A stretch of 18,532 nucleotides of DNA from DATCLA01 sp036564195 (GTDB taxonomy: Bacteria > Bacillota > UBA4882 > UBA8346): assembly GCA_036564195.1 (NCBI GenBank), contig DATCLA010000119.1:1-18532 (forward strand). The letters are read 5' to 3'. This document shows, piece after piece, positions 1-6,630 of the stretch. The notes under the pieces are model-generated. The model was not told the DNA's origin and searched no databases. It saw nothing but the letters and a program-made list of their open reading frames with translations. How positions within the stretch are numbered: position 1 is the first letter of the stretch; each line of letters begins with the position of its first letter. A program made the translations under genes and the position numbers.

Positions 1-1
1 G

Positions 2-625
2 GGTACTTATGCCTGGCAAAATTACTGGGACCCCAGTGATGACTGGAGCCACCAGGGACTAAGGATTGAGAAGGACAACTGGACCGGAACTCCAGAAAAA
101 ACCGATTATATCTGTGTTTACGATAATGGTGTTTTGGTAGGCGGGATTGAACCGGACGGCTCAACTCCGGTAGTCACTCCGTCAGCGCCCGGCGCGACAG
201 CCACGGCTACACCTACGGTAAAACCGACAGTTACACCCATAATAACCGTAAGTCCTACCGTTAAACCGACCTTATCGATCAAACCGTCAAGTACACCCAC
301 TCCTTCGGTTACCGCAACGCCTCTTTCCAAGGTGTCGGTAACTTACTCAGTGGTGAGTGATTGGCAGACCGGCGCTACTGTTAATGTAATTTTGCAAAAT
401 AATTCAGCAGTGTCAGTTAACGGTTGGACTGTCAACTGGACTTTTCCGAACGACCAGAAAATAACAACCATGTGGAATGCCTTATATACCCAGTCCGGCA
501 ATTCAGTCACAGTTAACAATGCTGAATATAACAGTCTGATACCTGCTAACGGCTCGGTCAGTTTCGGGTTTAATATCTCTTATAGCAGTGGTAATACTAA
601 CCCTACCAGTTTTACTGTGAAATAA
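2..625 (+). CDS. C-terminal part of a secreted cellulase-type glycoside hydrolase (CBM3-like tail, Thr/Pro linker, CBM2)
   Basis: This open frame enters from the left edge, so catalytic domain and start are missing. Residues 1-52 contain NYWDPSDDWS and then ICVYDNGVLVGGIEP. That pattern matches the end of a family 3 cellulose-binding module, where an N-Y-x-Q-S-N-D-Y/W-S stretch is followed by a closing strand and V-x-G-x-E-P. Residues ~55-110 are a Thr/Pro/Val/Lys linker with repeated PTVKPT-like units. The last ~98 residues are a CBM2: SDWQTGATVNVILQN, then NGWTVNWTF, and finally GSVSFGFNISYSS and PTSFTVK. There are no cysteines, so the disulfide of many actinobacterial CBM2s is absent. Proteins of this build are exported and bind crystalline cellulose. 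I infer an endoglucanase or exoglucanase, but the GH family cannot be told from this end. It stops at TAA 623-625 and no clear intrinsic terminator follows. Confidence 0.85.
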   Translation, partial: GTYAWQNYWDPSDDWSHQGLRIEKDNWTGTPEKTDYICVYDNGVLVGGIEPDGSTPVVTPSAPGATATATPTVKPTVTPIITVSPTVKPTLSIKPSSTPTPSVTATPLSKVSVTYSVVSDWQTGATVNVILQNNSAVSVNGWTVNWTFPNDQKITTMWNALYTQSGNSVTVNNAEYNSLIPANGSVSFGFNISYSSGNTNPTSFTVK

Positions 626-734
626 TCGGGTGCCGTCTAACGATCCTTTTAGCAATTACCCGGTATAAGCAAGACGCAATAATATCACGGACAACCTTAA
701 GCGGGAGTATATATTAATTGGCAGTAAAAGGTGG

Positions 735-764
735 TTTACAACTATGATTAACTTATGTTATAAT
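735..764 (+). promoter_or_regulatory. sigma-A promoter of the tRNA-Gly gene
   Basis: TTTACA (735-740) and TATAAT (759-764) are separated by 18 bp. The expected start is about 771, some 18 bases before the mature tRNA 5' end. The other bases between 626 and 734 show no gene. Confidence 0.7.
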
Positions 765-788
765 TCATAACGTCACTAAAATAGTTTT

Positions 789-863
789 GCGGAAGTAGCT
801 CAGTGGTAGAGCATCGCCTTGCCAAGGCGAGGGTCGCGGGTTCGAATCCCGTTTTCCGCTCCA
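789..863 (+). tRNA. tRNA-Gly (anticodon GCC)
   Basis: This is a complete cloverleaf. The acceptor arm GCGGAAG (789-795) pairs with TTTCCGC (853-859), with one G-T pair. The D arm contains AGCTCAGTGGTAGAGC. The anticodon stem TCGCC/GGCGA encloses TTGCCAA, so the anticodon is GCC. The T arm is GCGGGTTCGAATCCCGT. The discriminator is T860 and CCA is encoded at 861-863. It appears to be a single-gene transcription unit with its own promoter and terminator. Confidence 0.97.
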
Positions 864-876
864 TACTTACTAAATC

Positions 877-908
877 AAGGGGTCTGGATGATATCCAGTC
901 CCTTTTTT
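877..908 (+). terminator. Rho-independent terminator after tRNA-Gly
   Basis: AAGGGGTCTGGAT pairs with ATCCAGTCCCTT around a short loop, with one bulged base, and is followed by a T run. It begins 13 bases after the CCA end. Confidence 0.85.
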
Positions 909-1316
909 GTATGTAAACTTTCAACTCGCATCTCTAATCATATATAGCTTTGGCAACTTGGAAATACACTAACACTTGAGGAAATTTCATTATTACCTTA
1001 ATAAATCGTTGGCCACAATATATAGTGACTGGGCCGGAGATATCTCTATTAATAGATTGTGATATTGTGAGCCAAAGTTTAAATCGGGAATAAGGCAATT
1101 TTTTAACTTAACTATTTTAGGACATCGAAGAAAGAGACGCAGGACTTTAGACTTTCACCAGGGATTGGATTTAGCATTGATAGTATTTTTTACAGTAAGG
1201 CCAAGCGCCGGATAGGAATTGGGGAAAAGGTGTGGAATAATGATTTTAATTATAATTTAGGTATTAACTCGGTTTTCTGCGTTTAGATGAAAAACGGTAA
1301 CAAGGAGGCTACTTTA
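909..1316. other. Gene-poor, probably rearranged intergenic stretch
   Basis: No convincing complete gene is seen. The stretch holds one copy of a ~55-bp repeat (1061-1115). Just past it, a 59-codon frame without a start codon is open from 1107 to the TAG at 1284-1286. It reads FRLSPGIGFSIDSIFYS and then NNDFNYNLGINSVFCV. It looks protein-like but I recognise no family, so it may be a gene remnant or chance. A TATAAT at 1251-1256 could be the -10 element for the dehydrogenase gene, but it has no matching -35 at 17 bp. Confidence 0.4.
1061..1115 (+). repeat. Direct repeat copy A (~55 bp), paired with 2741-2796
   Basis: From TGTGAGCC onward the two copies align with roughly 80% identity by eye over about 45 bases. 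They share TGTGAGCC, TTAAATCG, GCAATT and ACTTA in order, with one single-base gap. Near its left end copy A lacks two bases found in copy B. Together the copies bracket the iron-ADH gene in direct orientation. They could be ends of a decayed mobile element or a duplicated gene scrap. Confidence 0.6.
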
Positions 1317-2504
1317 ATGAACAATTTTGAATTTTATTCCCCGACTAAAGTAATCTTCGGCAGAGGGGTCGAAACTAAGGTAGGAGAGGAGATCAAGGCT
1401 TGGGGCGGGAGCAAGGTACTGCTTCATTATGGTAGCGCCAGCGCCCGTAAATCCGGTCTTTTGGGACGGGTAGAGCAAAGCCTTAAGGCAGCTGGGCTTG
1501 ACTATATTTCTTTGGGTGGGGTGGTCCCCAATCCCCGGCTTTCTCTGGTGCGCGAGGGGATTAAGCTTTGCCGTCAAGCGGGAGTCGACTTTTTGCTGGC
1601 TGTCGGCGGCGGTAGTGTGATTGATTCAGCTAAGGCAATCGGGATGGGTTTAGCCAATCCGGAGGTTGAGATCTGGGATATTTATGATGGCAAGGCTCAA
1701 CCGACAGCCTGTTTTCCGGTAGGGGTGATCCTGACGATTACCGCCTCCGGAAGTGAGACCAGTAATTCCAGCGTGATTACAAATGAGGACGGCTGGCTGA
1801 AAAGAGGTTATAACAACAATCTTACCCGCCCCAAATTTGCCTTGTTAAACCCCGAGCTTACTTATACCGTGCCACCCTATCAGACTGCAGCCGGTATTGT
1901 TGATATTATGATGCACACTATTGAACGTTATTTCTGCGCCCAAAAGGGGAATGAAATGACTGACCGTATTGCCGAACAGGTACTGCGCAATACCATTCGT
2001 TTCGGCCCAATCTGCCTGAAAGAACCGGAGAATTATCAAGCCCGTTCTGAATTGATGTGGGCAGGCAGTCTCTCCCACAATCAACTGACCGGATTAGGAG
2101 CGCAGCAAGATTTCTCTGCTCATGCTCTGGAACACGAGTTGGGGGGGATGTTTGATGTAACTCATGGTGCCGGTTTGGCTGCGGTCTGGTGCTGGTGGGC
2201 CCGGTATGTATATAAAAACGATCTGAACCGTTTTGTCCAATATGCGATTAATGTCTGGGATTGTATATTGGATCCGGTTGATCCGGAAGTCACTGCTTTG
2301 GAAGGAATTAAAAAGACTGAGGAGTTCTTTGTTTCCATCGGAATGCCGGTTAACCTTGGCCAATTGGGTATCGGAAAGTTAAGTGACGCCCAAATCGAAG
2401 AATTAGCAGTTAAATGTTCCTACTTCGGCAGGCGCAAGGTGGGAACGGTGAAACCGCTGGAAGTTGAGGATATTAAAGCTATTTTCCGGATGGCTAATGT
2501 TTGA
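1317..2504 (+). CDS. Iron-containing (group III) alcohol dehydrogenase, butanol dehydrogenase/YqhD-like
   Basis: This cytosolic enzyme interconverts an aldehyde and an alcohol with NAD(P)H. The 395-residue length is normal for the family. The start at ATG 1317 has AAGGAGG at 1302-1308. A further ATG at 1287 has no ribosome site and adds 10 residues. The N-terminal NNFEFYSPTKVIFG is typical of BDH-type enzymes, and the nucleotide loop GGGSVIDSAKA lies at about residues 97-107. All four metal ligands expected from YqhD are present: D196, H200, H269 and H283 (DIMMH, AHALEHELGG, DVTHG). It is a single-gene unit ending in a strong terminator. Its substrate is unknown. It could remove aldehyde from the downstream catabolic module, or serve general fermentation. 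It sits between two direct repeats. Confidence 0.9.
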   Translation: MNNFEFYSPTKVIFGRGVETKVGEEIKAWGGSKVLLHYGSASARKSGLLGRVEQSLKAAGLDYISLGGVVPNPRLSLVREGIKLCRQAGVDFLLAVGGGSVIDSAKAIGMGLANPEVEIWDIYDGKAQPTACFPVGVILTITASGSETSNSSVITNEDGWLKRGYNNNLTRPKFALLNPELTYTVPPYQTAAGIVDIMMHTIERYFCAQKGNEMTDRIAEQVLRNTIRFGPICLKEPENYQARSELMWAGSLSHNQLTGLGAQQDFSAHALEHELGGMFDVTHGAGLAAVWCWWARYVYKNDLNRFVQYAINVWDCILDPVDPEVTALEGIKKTEEFFVSIGMPVNLGQLGIGKLSDAQIEELAVKCSYFGRRKVGTVKPLEVEDIKAIFRMANV

Positions 2505-2565
2505 TGCTTAACGGAGCAAAACGGGGTCAATCTTATTTGCTGCCAAGATAATACTATATGTATAA

Positions 2566-2599
2566 ACCACCTGCTAAAAACGCAGGTGGTCGCTTTTTT
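2566..2599 (+). terminator. Rho-independent terminator of the iron-ADH gene
   Basis: A perfect 9-bp stem, ACCACCTGC (2566-2574) with GCAGGTGGT (2582-2590), encloses a 7-base loop. CGC and a run of six T follow. It lies 62 bases after the stop codon. Confidence 0.9.
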
Positions 2600-2641
2600 A
2601 ATACATCTGCCGATGGACTTCCTACTGTACTGTGCAGGTAA

Positions 2642-2740
2642 CCCGTTTAAGGTAAAAGCGGTGGGCTTGGCATTAATCCCGCTATAACTAATGTTAAACC
2701 CAAAACTGACCGTGGCGCCGGGCGGGATTGAGCCATTCCT
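2642..2740 (-). pseudogene. Orphan fragment of a CBM2 cellulose-binding domain
   Basis: Read on the - strand, this stretch encodes NGSIPPGATVSFGFNISYSG and then NAKPTAFTLNG. These are the last two strands and C-terminus of a CBM2, closely matching the end of the protein at 2-625 (GSVSFGFNISYSS, PTSFTVK). Only about 33 of the ~100 residues remain. Upstream the similarity ends abruptly at 2741, where repeat copy B begins. The frame then runs on past the usual C-terminal position through the ADH terminator. I read it as the remnant of a second cellulase gene broken by recombination or insertion. Confidence 0.75.
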
Positions 2741-2796
2741 GATATATTGTGAGCCCAAGCTTAAATCGAAAATTATGCAATTCCTTAAACTTAGTC
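2741..2796 (+). repeat. Direct repeat copy B (~55 bp), paired with 1061-1115
   Basis: It shares TGTGAGCC, TTAAATCG, GCAATT and ACTTA with copy A, and its left end coincides with the point where CBM2 similarity stops. In one + frame both copies read YCEPK-x-KS-x-I-x-QF, and in a - frame both read NC-x-I-x-DL-x-x-GSQY. The block may therefore once have been coding, but I cannot tell on which strand. Confidence 0.6.
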
Positions 2797-3042
2797 AAAA
2801 ACAACTAGCCTTCCAGCGATATTTTCATTTTACCATCAAATACCAGCAATGAGTGGCTAATAATAAAGGATTTCAGAAAAACTAAACAGCCCCTTAGATT
2901 AAGGGGACTTCCTCAGAAAACAGATTATGAAAAACATCGCGTTAAATTAAAAGTTAGTAATAAAGTTTTAATTGTGAATACCGACGAAAACAATGATATA
3001 TTTACTTAAGCCGAACTGGTGATTGTGCAGGAGGAAGCTGAA
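2797..3042. other. Intergenic stretch upstream of the Gfo/Idh gene
   Basis: No gene is seen. CCCCTTA (2890-2896) and TAAGGGG (2900-2906) form a perfect 7-bp hairpin with a 3-base loop. It lacks a good T run on either strand. A TATATT at 2997-3002, preceded by TGA, resembles an extended -10 for the next gene. The nearest -35-like hexamer (TTGTGA, 2972-2977) is 19 bp away, so the promoter call is weak. Confidence 0.35.
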
Positions 3043-4065
3043 ATGAAACAGTTAAATGTAGCTGTGATTGGCTGCGGGATGATCGCTAATACGCATCTAC
3101 TGGCATTGCAGGAGATTGCCGCAGCCCGGGTTTACGGAGTATGGAGCCGTAATTCCGAATCAATGGCCAGGTTTGCTCAAAAATACCAAGTGAACACTTA
3201 CCCATCTTATCAAGCGGTCTTAGCTGATCCGGCCGTCGATACGGTGTTAATTGCCTTACCTCCCGGAGTTCATGTGGAGTATGGATTGCAGGCAGCGGCC
3301 GCCGGTAAAAATATTATCCTTGAAAAGCCGATGGATATTGAGGTAACTAAATGTCGCCAGCTTATTAAAGAATGCCGTGACCGAGGTGTTAAGTTGGCGG
3401 TAATCTTTCAAAACCGTTACACTCCGGCTGCGCAAACTGTCAAAGCTGCACTGGATCAGGGTTTGCTGGGGAAGATCTTTTTAGCGGACGCTTATGTTAA
3501 ATGGTATCGTTCTCCGGAATATTACAAATCTAGCGCCTGGAGAGGGACCTGGAAACTGGAAGGCGGCGGCGCCTTGATTAATCAGGCAATCCATACCATT
3601 GATTTGGTGCAATGGTTTATGGGTGGGGCCGTCAGTGTCTGTGGGAATATTAAGACGGTTGCCCATAATATTGAAACCGAGGACCTGGGAGTGGCGCTGG
3701 TTGAGTATGCTAATGGCGCTATCGGTGTGATTGAAGGCTCAACTGCGGTTGTTCCAGGTTTTAAAGAACGGGTCGAAATTCATGGTGCCAAGGGCAGTAT
3801 TATTTTGGAAGGCGGCAATATCCGGGAGTGGAAGGTTGACGGGTGCCGGGAGGCGGATTATGTAACTCCGGAGTGTGTCTCCTATGGCGACACTAATTCT
3901 CCAGCCCTATCCCATGTCAATCACCGGGCTCAACTTGAGGAGATCGTAACGGCCTTTTTGAAGGGAGCGGAACCGTTGGTCAATGGCGAAGAAGGTTTAA
4001 AAGCACTGCAAATTGTGTGCGGAATTTATGAGTCTGCAGCCAAACAGATGTGGGTCAGTCTGTAA
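3043..4065 (+). CDS. Gfo/Idh/MocA-family NAD(P)-dependent oxidoreductase
   Basis: A cytosolic dehydrogenase that oxidises a sugar, inositol or sugar-derivative hydroxyl. The ATG at 3043 is chosen because AGGAGG lies 8 bases before it; a GTG at 3019 would add 8 residues without a site. The 340 residues match the family. The Rossmann motif GCGMIA is at residues 10-15, and the conserved EKP at 94-96 carries the usual lysine. The C-terminal domain has GGGALINQAIHTID (174-187). Its H184 fits the catalytic histidine, but N180 stands where inositol dehydrogenases (IolG type) carry aspartate. The asparagine form is known in other branches of the family, so inositol is not a safe substrate call. It lies upstream of the transporter operon, which has its own promoter. 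A strong SD-like AAAGGAGG directly after the stop has no gene behind it. Confidence 0.88.
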   Translation: MKQLNVAVIGCGMIANTHLLALQEIAAARVYGVWSRNSESMARFAQKYQVNTYPSYQAVLADPAVDTVLIALPPGVHVEYGLQAAAAGKNIILEKPMDIEVTKCRQLIKECRDRGVKLAVIFQNRYTPAAQTVKAALDQGLLGKIFLADAYVKWYRSPEYYKSSAWRGTWKLEGGGALINQAIHTIDLVQWFMGGAVSVCGNIKTVAHNIETEDLGVALVEYANGAIGVIEGSTAVVPGFKERVEIHGAKGSIILEGGNIREWKVDGCREADYVTPECVSYGDTNSPALSHVNHRAQLEEIVTAFLKGAEPLVNGEEGLKALQIVCGIYESAAKQMWVSL

Positions 4066-4115
4066 AGGAGGTTCATAAAAAAGGGGGAATGAATTTAAAA
4101 TAGCAGACACTATTA

Positions 4116-4163
4116 TGAATCATATTTTCATAAATGATCCAAAAAAAGTGAATAATTTTTTCA
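4116..4163 (+). promoter_or_regulatory. Two candidate RpiR-type operator sites
   Basis: TGAATCATATTTTCA (4116-4130) and TGAATAATTTTTTCA (4149-4163) both fit TGAA-N7-TTCA. Their centres are 33 bp apart, about three helical turns. The second ends 7 bases before the -35 element. RpiR-family regulators such as HexR bind inverted repeats of similar length. Similar sequences lie at the divergent catabolic promoter (16295-16342). Binding by the RpiR protein of this window is inference. Confidence 0.45.
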
Positions 4164-4170
4164 AAATGTG

Positions 4171-4199
4171 TTGACTTTGGATTTTGGCAATGCTATACT
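4171..4199 (+). promoter_or_regulatory. Strong sigma-A promoter of the transporter operon
   Basis: TTGACT (4171-4176), a 17-bp spacer and TATACT (4194-4199), with an extended -10 TGC directly before it. The expected start is about 4206, leaving a leader of roughly 137 nt before the first ATG. Confidence 0.85.
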
Positions 4200-4228
4200 G
4201 AAACCTAGATAAAAGCAGGTTTGTTATG

Positions 4229-4242
4229 AATCAGCGCTGATT
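4229..4242 (+). promoter_or_regulatory. Perfect 14-bp palindrome in the leader, possible operator
   Basis: AATCAGCGCTGATT is perfectly self-complementary with a central CG. It lies about 23-36 bases after the predicted start, where a bound repressor would block transcription. An even-length palindrome with central CpG is typical of LacI-family operators. No LacI-type gene is in the window and I saw no second copy. Confidence 0.4.
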
Positions 4243-4342
4243 ATCCTTGCTTTCTTCGTTACATTAATCGGAAAATCCACAGTATTTTTTGCCGGACGTG
4301 CACACGGTAAAATCTTATTACACAGGACAAGGAGGTAGTAAC

Positions 4343-5632
4343 ATGAAACGTACATTGGCTTTGTTATTCATTATTTGCATGCTTTTGTTCTCCACCGGGA
4401 TTGGCTTTGCGAAAGAAAAGAGTATTACCATTGCCGTTCAGTCTCACACCTCACTAAATGCACTAGCAAAGTATTTTAATGAATTTACCAAAAAAACAGG
4501 GATTAAGGTCATTATGGACCAGACCCCTCAGGAACAATTAAGTCAGAAGATTTTATTGGATCTCTCGTCTGGGACGGGTGCCTATGACATTATCGGGATC
4601 CATGAGATTTGGTTGGGTAGTTATGCGGATGCCGGCTGGTTATTACCTTTAGATAAATACATAGCCGCAGCCCAAAAAGCCGATCCAAAGGGTTTCGACT
4701 ATAAGGATTTTGTAGCGCCTGAGGCTTTTAATTATAAGGGGGTACAGTATGGTCTACCGCTTTATAACGAAGCTCATATGTTATTCTACAATACCGAAAT
4801 CTTTAAAGAGGCTGGCCTTAAACGGGCACCTAAAACTTGGTCCGAGTTGGAGGAATATGCCAGAATAATCAAAAAGAAGACCGGGAAAGCCGGTATTGCC
4901 ATGCGGGGCATTTCAAATAACCGGTCCATTGTTTATACCTGGAATATCTTTGCCTATAGCAATGGCTGGAAAGGTTGGTTTGACAAAAATTTGAAACCAT
5001 TATTTGACCAACCGGAAGCTATTGAGGCTGCCCAGTTTTACTGTGATCTCCTTAACAAATATGGTCCTGAAGGTATTGCCAGCTATAACTGGCCTGAAGT
5101 ACAAACCTTAATGCAACAGGGGAAAGTCGGGATGATCATTGACGCCAGCAACTTTGGTGCTCGTCTTGAAGATAAAAAAACCTCTACCATTAGTGGTAAG
5201 GTTGGCTATGCGATGGTACCGGCTGCCGATAAAACCGGCATTGCCGCTCCCGGCGTTCTCAGCTATGGTCTGTATATTCCCAAAGCGTCCAAGAAACATA
5301 ATGAAGCGTGGCAGTTTATGAAATGGGCTTTGAGTAAGGAAATGCAGCTTAAGACGGCATTGGTTGGAAGCCGCGAAGATGTGACCAGAAAGTCCGTTAT
5401 TAAGCAACCTGAATACATTAAAATGTACAACGTCAGTAATTACCTGGAAGTCAAGGCCCAAGCATTCGATGCCGGTATCAAGCATTATCCGTGTATTGTG
5501 CCATTTGAAGAGGTTTCCCGTGAGGTGTCAGTTACACTTAACACAATTCTTACGGGCGGTGGCGATGCTAAAACTTTGATGACCAGACTCAATAAAAAAG
5601 TTGCCCAGATCATGAAAGAGAACGGATTCTAA
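4343..5632 (+). CDS. Sugar ABC transporter solute-binding protein (family 1)
   Basis: The exported binding protein that captures the substrate for the permeases encoded next. The start at ATG 4343 has AAGGAGG at 4329-4335; an upstream in-frame ATG at 4289 has no such site. The 429 residues are typical of the MalE/UgpB-like group. Residues 1-23 are a signal peptide: KR, a hydrophobic core, then STGIGFA with likely cleavage before KEKS. The only cysteine there (C12, in LFIIC) does not form a lipobox, so the protein is probably soluble in a periplasm, not lipid-anchored. The mature part begins ITIAVQSHTSLNALAKYF and has FNEFTKKTGIKV, YGLPLYNEAHMLFYNTEIF and TWSELEEYA, all usual in family 1 proteins. 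A terminator-like hairpin after the stop may favour its expression over the permeases. Confidence 0.93.
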   Translation: MKRTLALLFIICMLLFSTGIGFAKEKSITIAVQSHTSLNALAKYFNEFTKKTGIKVIMDQTPQEQLSQKILLDLSSGTGAYDIIGIHEIWLGSYADAGWLLPLDKYIAAAQKADPKGFDYKDFVAPEAFNYKGVQYGLPLYNEAHMLFYNTEIFKEAGLKRAPKTWSELEEYARIIKKKTGKAGIAMRGISNNRSIVYTWNIFAYSNGWKGWFDKNLKPLFDQPEAIEAAQFYCDLLNKYGPEGIASYNWPEVQTLMQQGKVGMIIDASNFGARLEDKKTSTISGKVGYAMVPAADKTGIAAPGVLSYGLYIPKASKKHNEAWQFMKWALSKEMQLKTALVGSREDVTRKSVIKQPEYIKMYNVSNYLEVKAQAFDAGIKHYPCIVPFEEVSREVSVTLNTILTGGGDAKTLMTRLNKKVAQIMKENGF

Positions 5633-5651
5633 TTACCGGATCTTCAATTGG

Positions 5652-5684
5652 AGAGATGAGGTTTTCCAAATCTCATCTCTTTTT
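5652..5684 (+). terminator. Internal attenuating terminator between binding protein and permease genes
   Basis: AGAGATGAG (5652-5660) and CTCATCTCT (5672-5680) form a 9-bp stem, with an 11-base loop and five T. It lies 20 bases after the stop. The next gene has no obvious new promoter, so I read it as a leaky terminator that also protects the binding-protein mRNA, as is common in binding-protein operons. Confidence 0.75.
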
Positions 5685-5740
5685 CTTTCAGAGGTTTGCA
5701 TGCTCGTTTTTGAGGCATCCGGGAAGGAGACAAACTAACG

Positions 5741-6619
5741 ATGGAAAAAATGAGAGGACAAGACAAGCAGATCCTCTGGACAATGTTAGGACCGGCGGTT
5801 ATCTTCCTTTTTTTAATTACCGCGGTGCCAATGGGTTATGTGCTTTACGCTAGTTTTTCTACCTGGAATCTAGGTAGCTCAAGTTGGCCCAAACTGTCCG
5901 GAATTGGAAACTATCTGAAGTTGGTTACCGATGAGTATTTTTTTAACGCTCTGAAAGTTACCAGTATTTTTACAACTGTTAGTCTTTTGTTAGAAATTAG
6001 CTTAGGCATTTTAGTTGCGCTGATGCTCTACAGAAAATTCAAAGGGCGCGGAATCTTACGAAGTTTTATATTGATACCAATGATGATCACTCCTTCCGTT
6101 ATCGGTTTGATTTGGCGGATTATGCTTAATTCCGACTTCGGTATTATTAACTATCTCTTTTCGTGCTTTGGTATTAATGCTCCGGCTTGGCTTGCTTCGA
6201 CAAGTACGGCTTTGGGTTGTATCATCGTGGTGGATGTTTGGGAATGGACGCCTTTTGTAGCCTTATCGGTATTGGCAGCATTGCAAACTCGTTCCCAAGA
6301 TCAGGTAGAGAGTGCCTTAATTGACGGCGCAGGTCCCGTTAAGATCTTCCGGTATGTCACCTTTCCTCATATTCAGCCGGTTTTATACATTGCTGCAAGT
6401 TTTCGCCTTGGTGCCTTATTACGTTGGTTTGACACCATTTACGTTATGACTGCAGGTGGACCGGGACGCGCCACGGAGAACCTACCGATGTATATTTATC
6501 AGACCGGCTTTTTCTATCTTAATATGGGCTATTCGGCAACTATTGCTGTGTTTTTGTTGGTTTTGACTATCGCTGTGACCTATGGTTTTGTTCGTCAGTC
6601 TAAGATTGACGAACAGTAG
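5741..6619 (+). CDS. Sugar ABC transporter permease, MalF/UgpA-like
   Basis: An inner-membrane subunit forming half of the transport channel. The 292-residue protein has an N-terminal membrane segment (ILWTMLGPAVIFLFLITAVP) and about five more hydrophobic stretches. The EAA loop that contacts the ATPase reads ESALIDGAGPVKIFRYVTFP at about residues 191-210, with the conserved glycine. AAGGAG lies about 11 bases before the ATG at 5741. A second in-frame ATG is at 5750 and either is possible. The next gene starts 11 bases after the stop and encodes the partner permease. Confidence 0.93.
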   Translation: MEKMRGQDKQILWTMLGPAVIFLFLITAVPMGYVLYASFSTWNLGSSSWPKLSGIGNYLKLVTDEYFFNALKVTSIFTTVSLLLEISLGILVALMLYRKFKGRGILRSFILIPMMITPSVIGLIWRIMLNSDFGIINYLFSCFGINAPAWLASTSTALGCIIVVDVWEWTPFVALSVLAALQTRSQDQVESALIDGAGPVKIFRYVTFPHIQPVLYIAASFRLGALLRWFDTIYVMTAGGPGRATENLPMYIYQTGFFYLNMGYSATIAVFLLVLTIAVTYGFVRQSKIDEQ

Positions 6620-6630
6620 GAGGGAAAAGG

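Noticed and set aside
118..330. Open frame on the - strand opposite the Thr/Pro linker, rich in GVTVG repeats
   Set aside because: It is the antisense reading of a low-complexity linker inside a clear cellulase frame.
180..330. Linker tandem repeats as a DNA repeat array or CRISPR
   Set aside because: Units are short, irregular and coding (PT/KPT). There are no spacers of constant length.
2890..2906. CCCCTTA/TAAGGGG hairpin as a terminator
   Set aside because: No adequate T run follows on either strand and no gene ends nearby.
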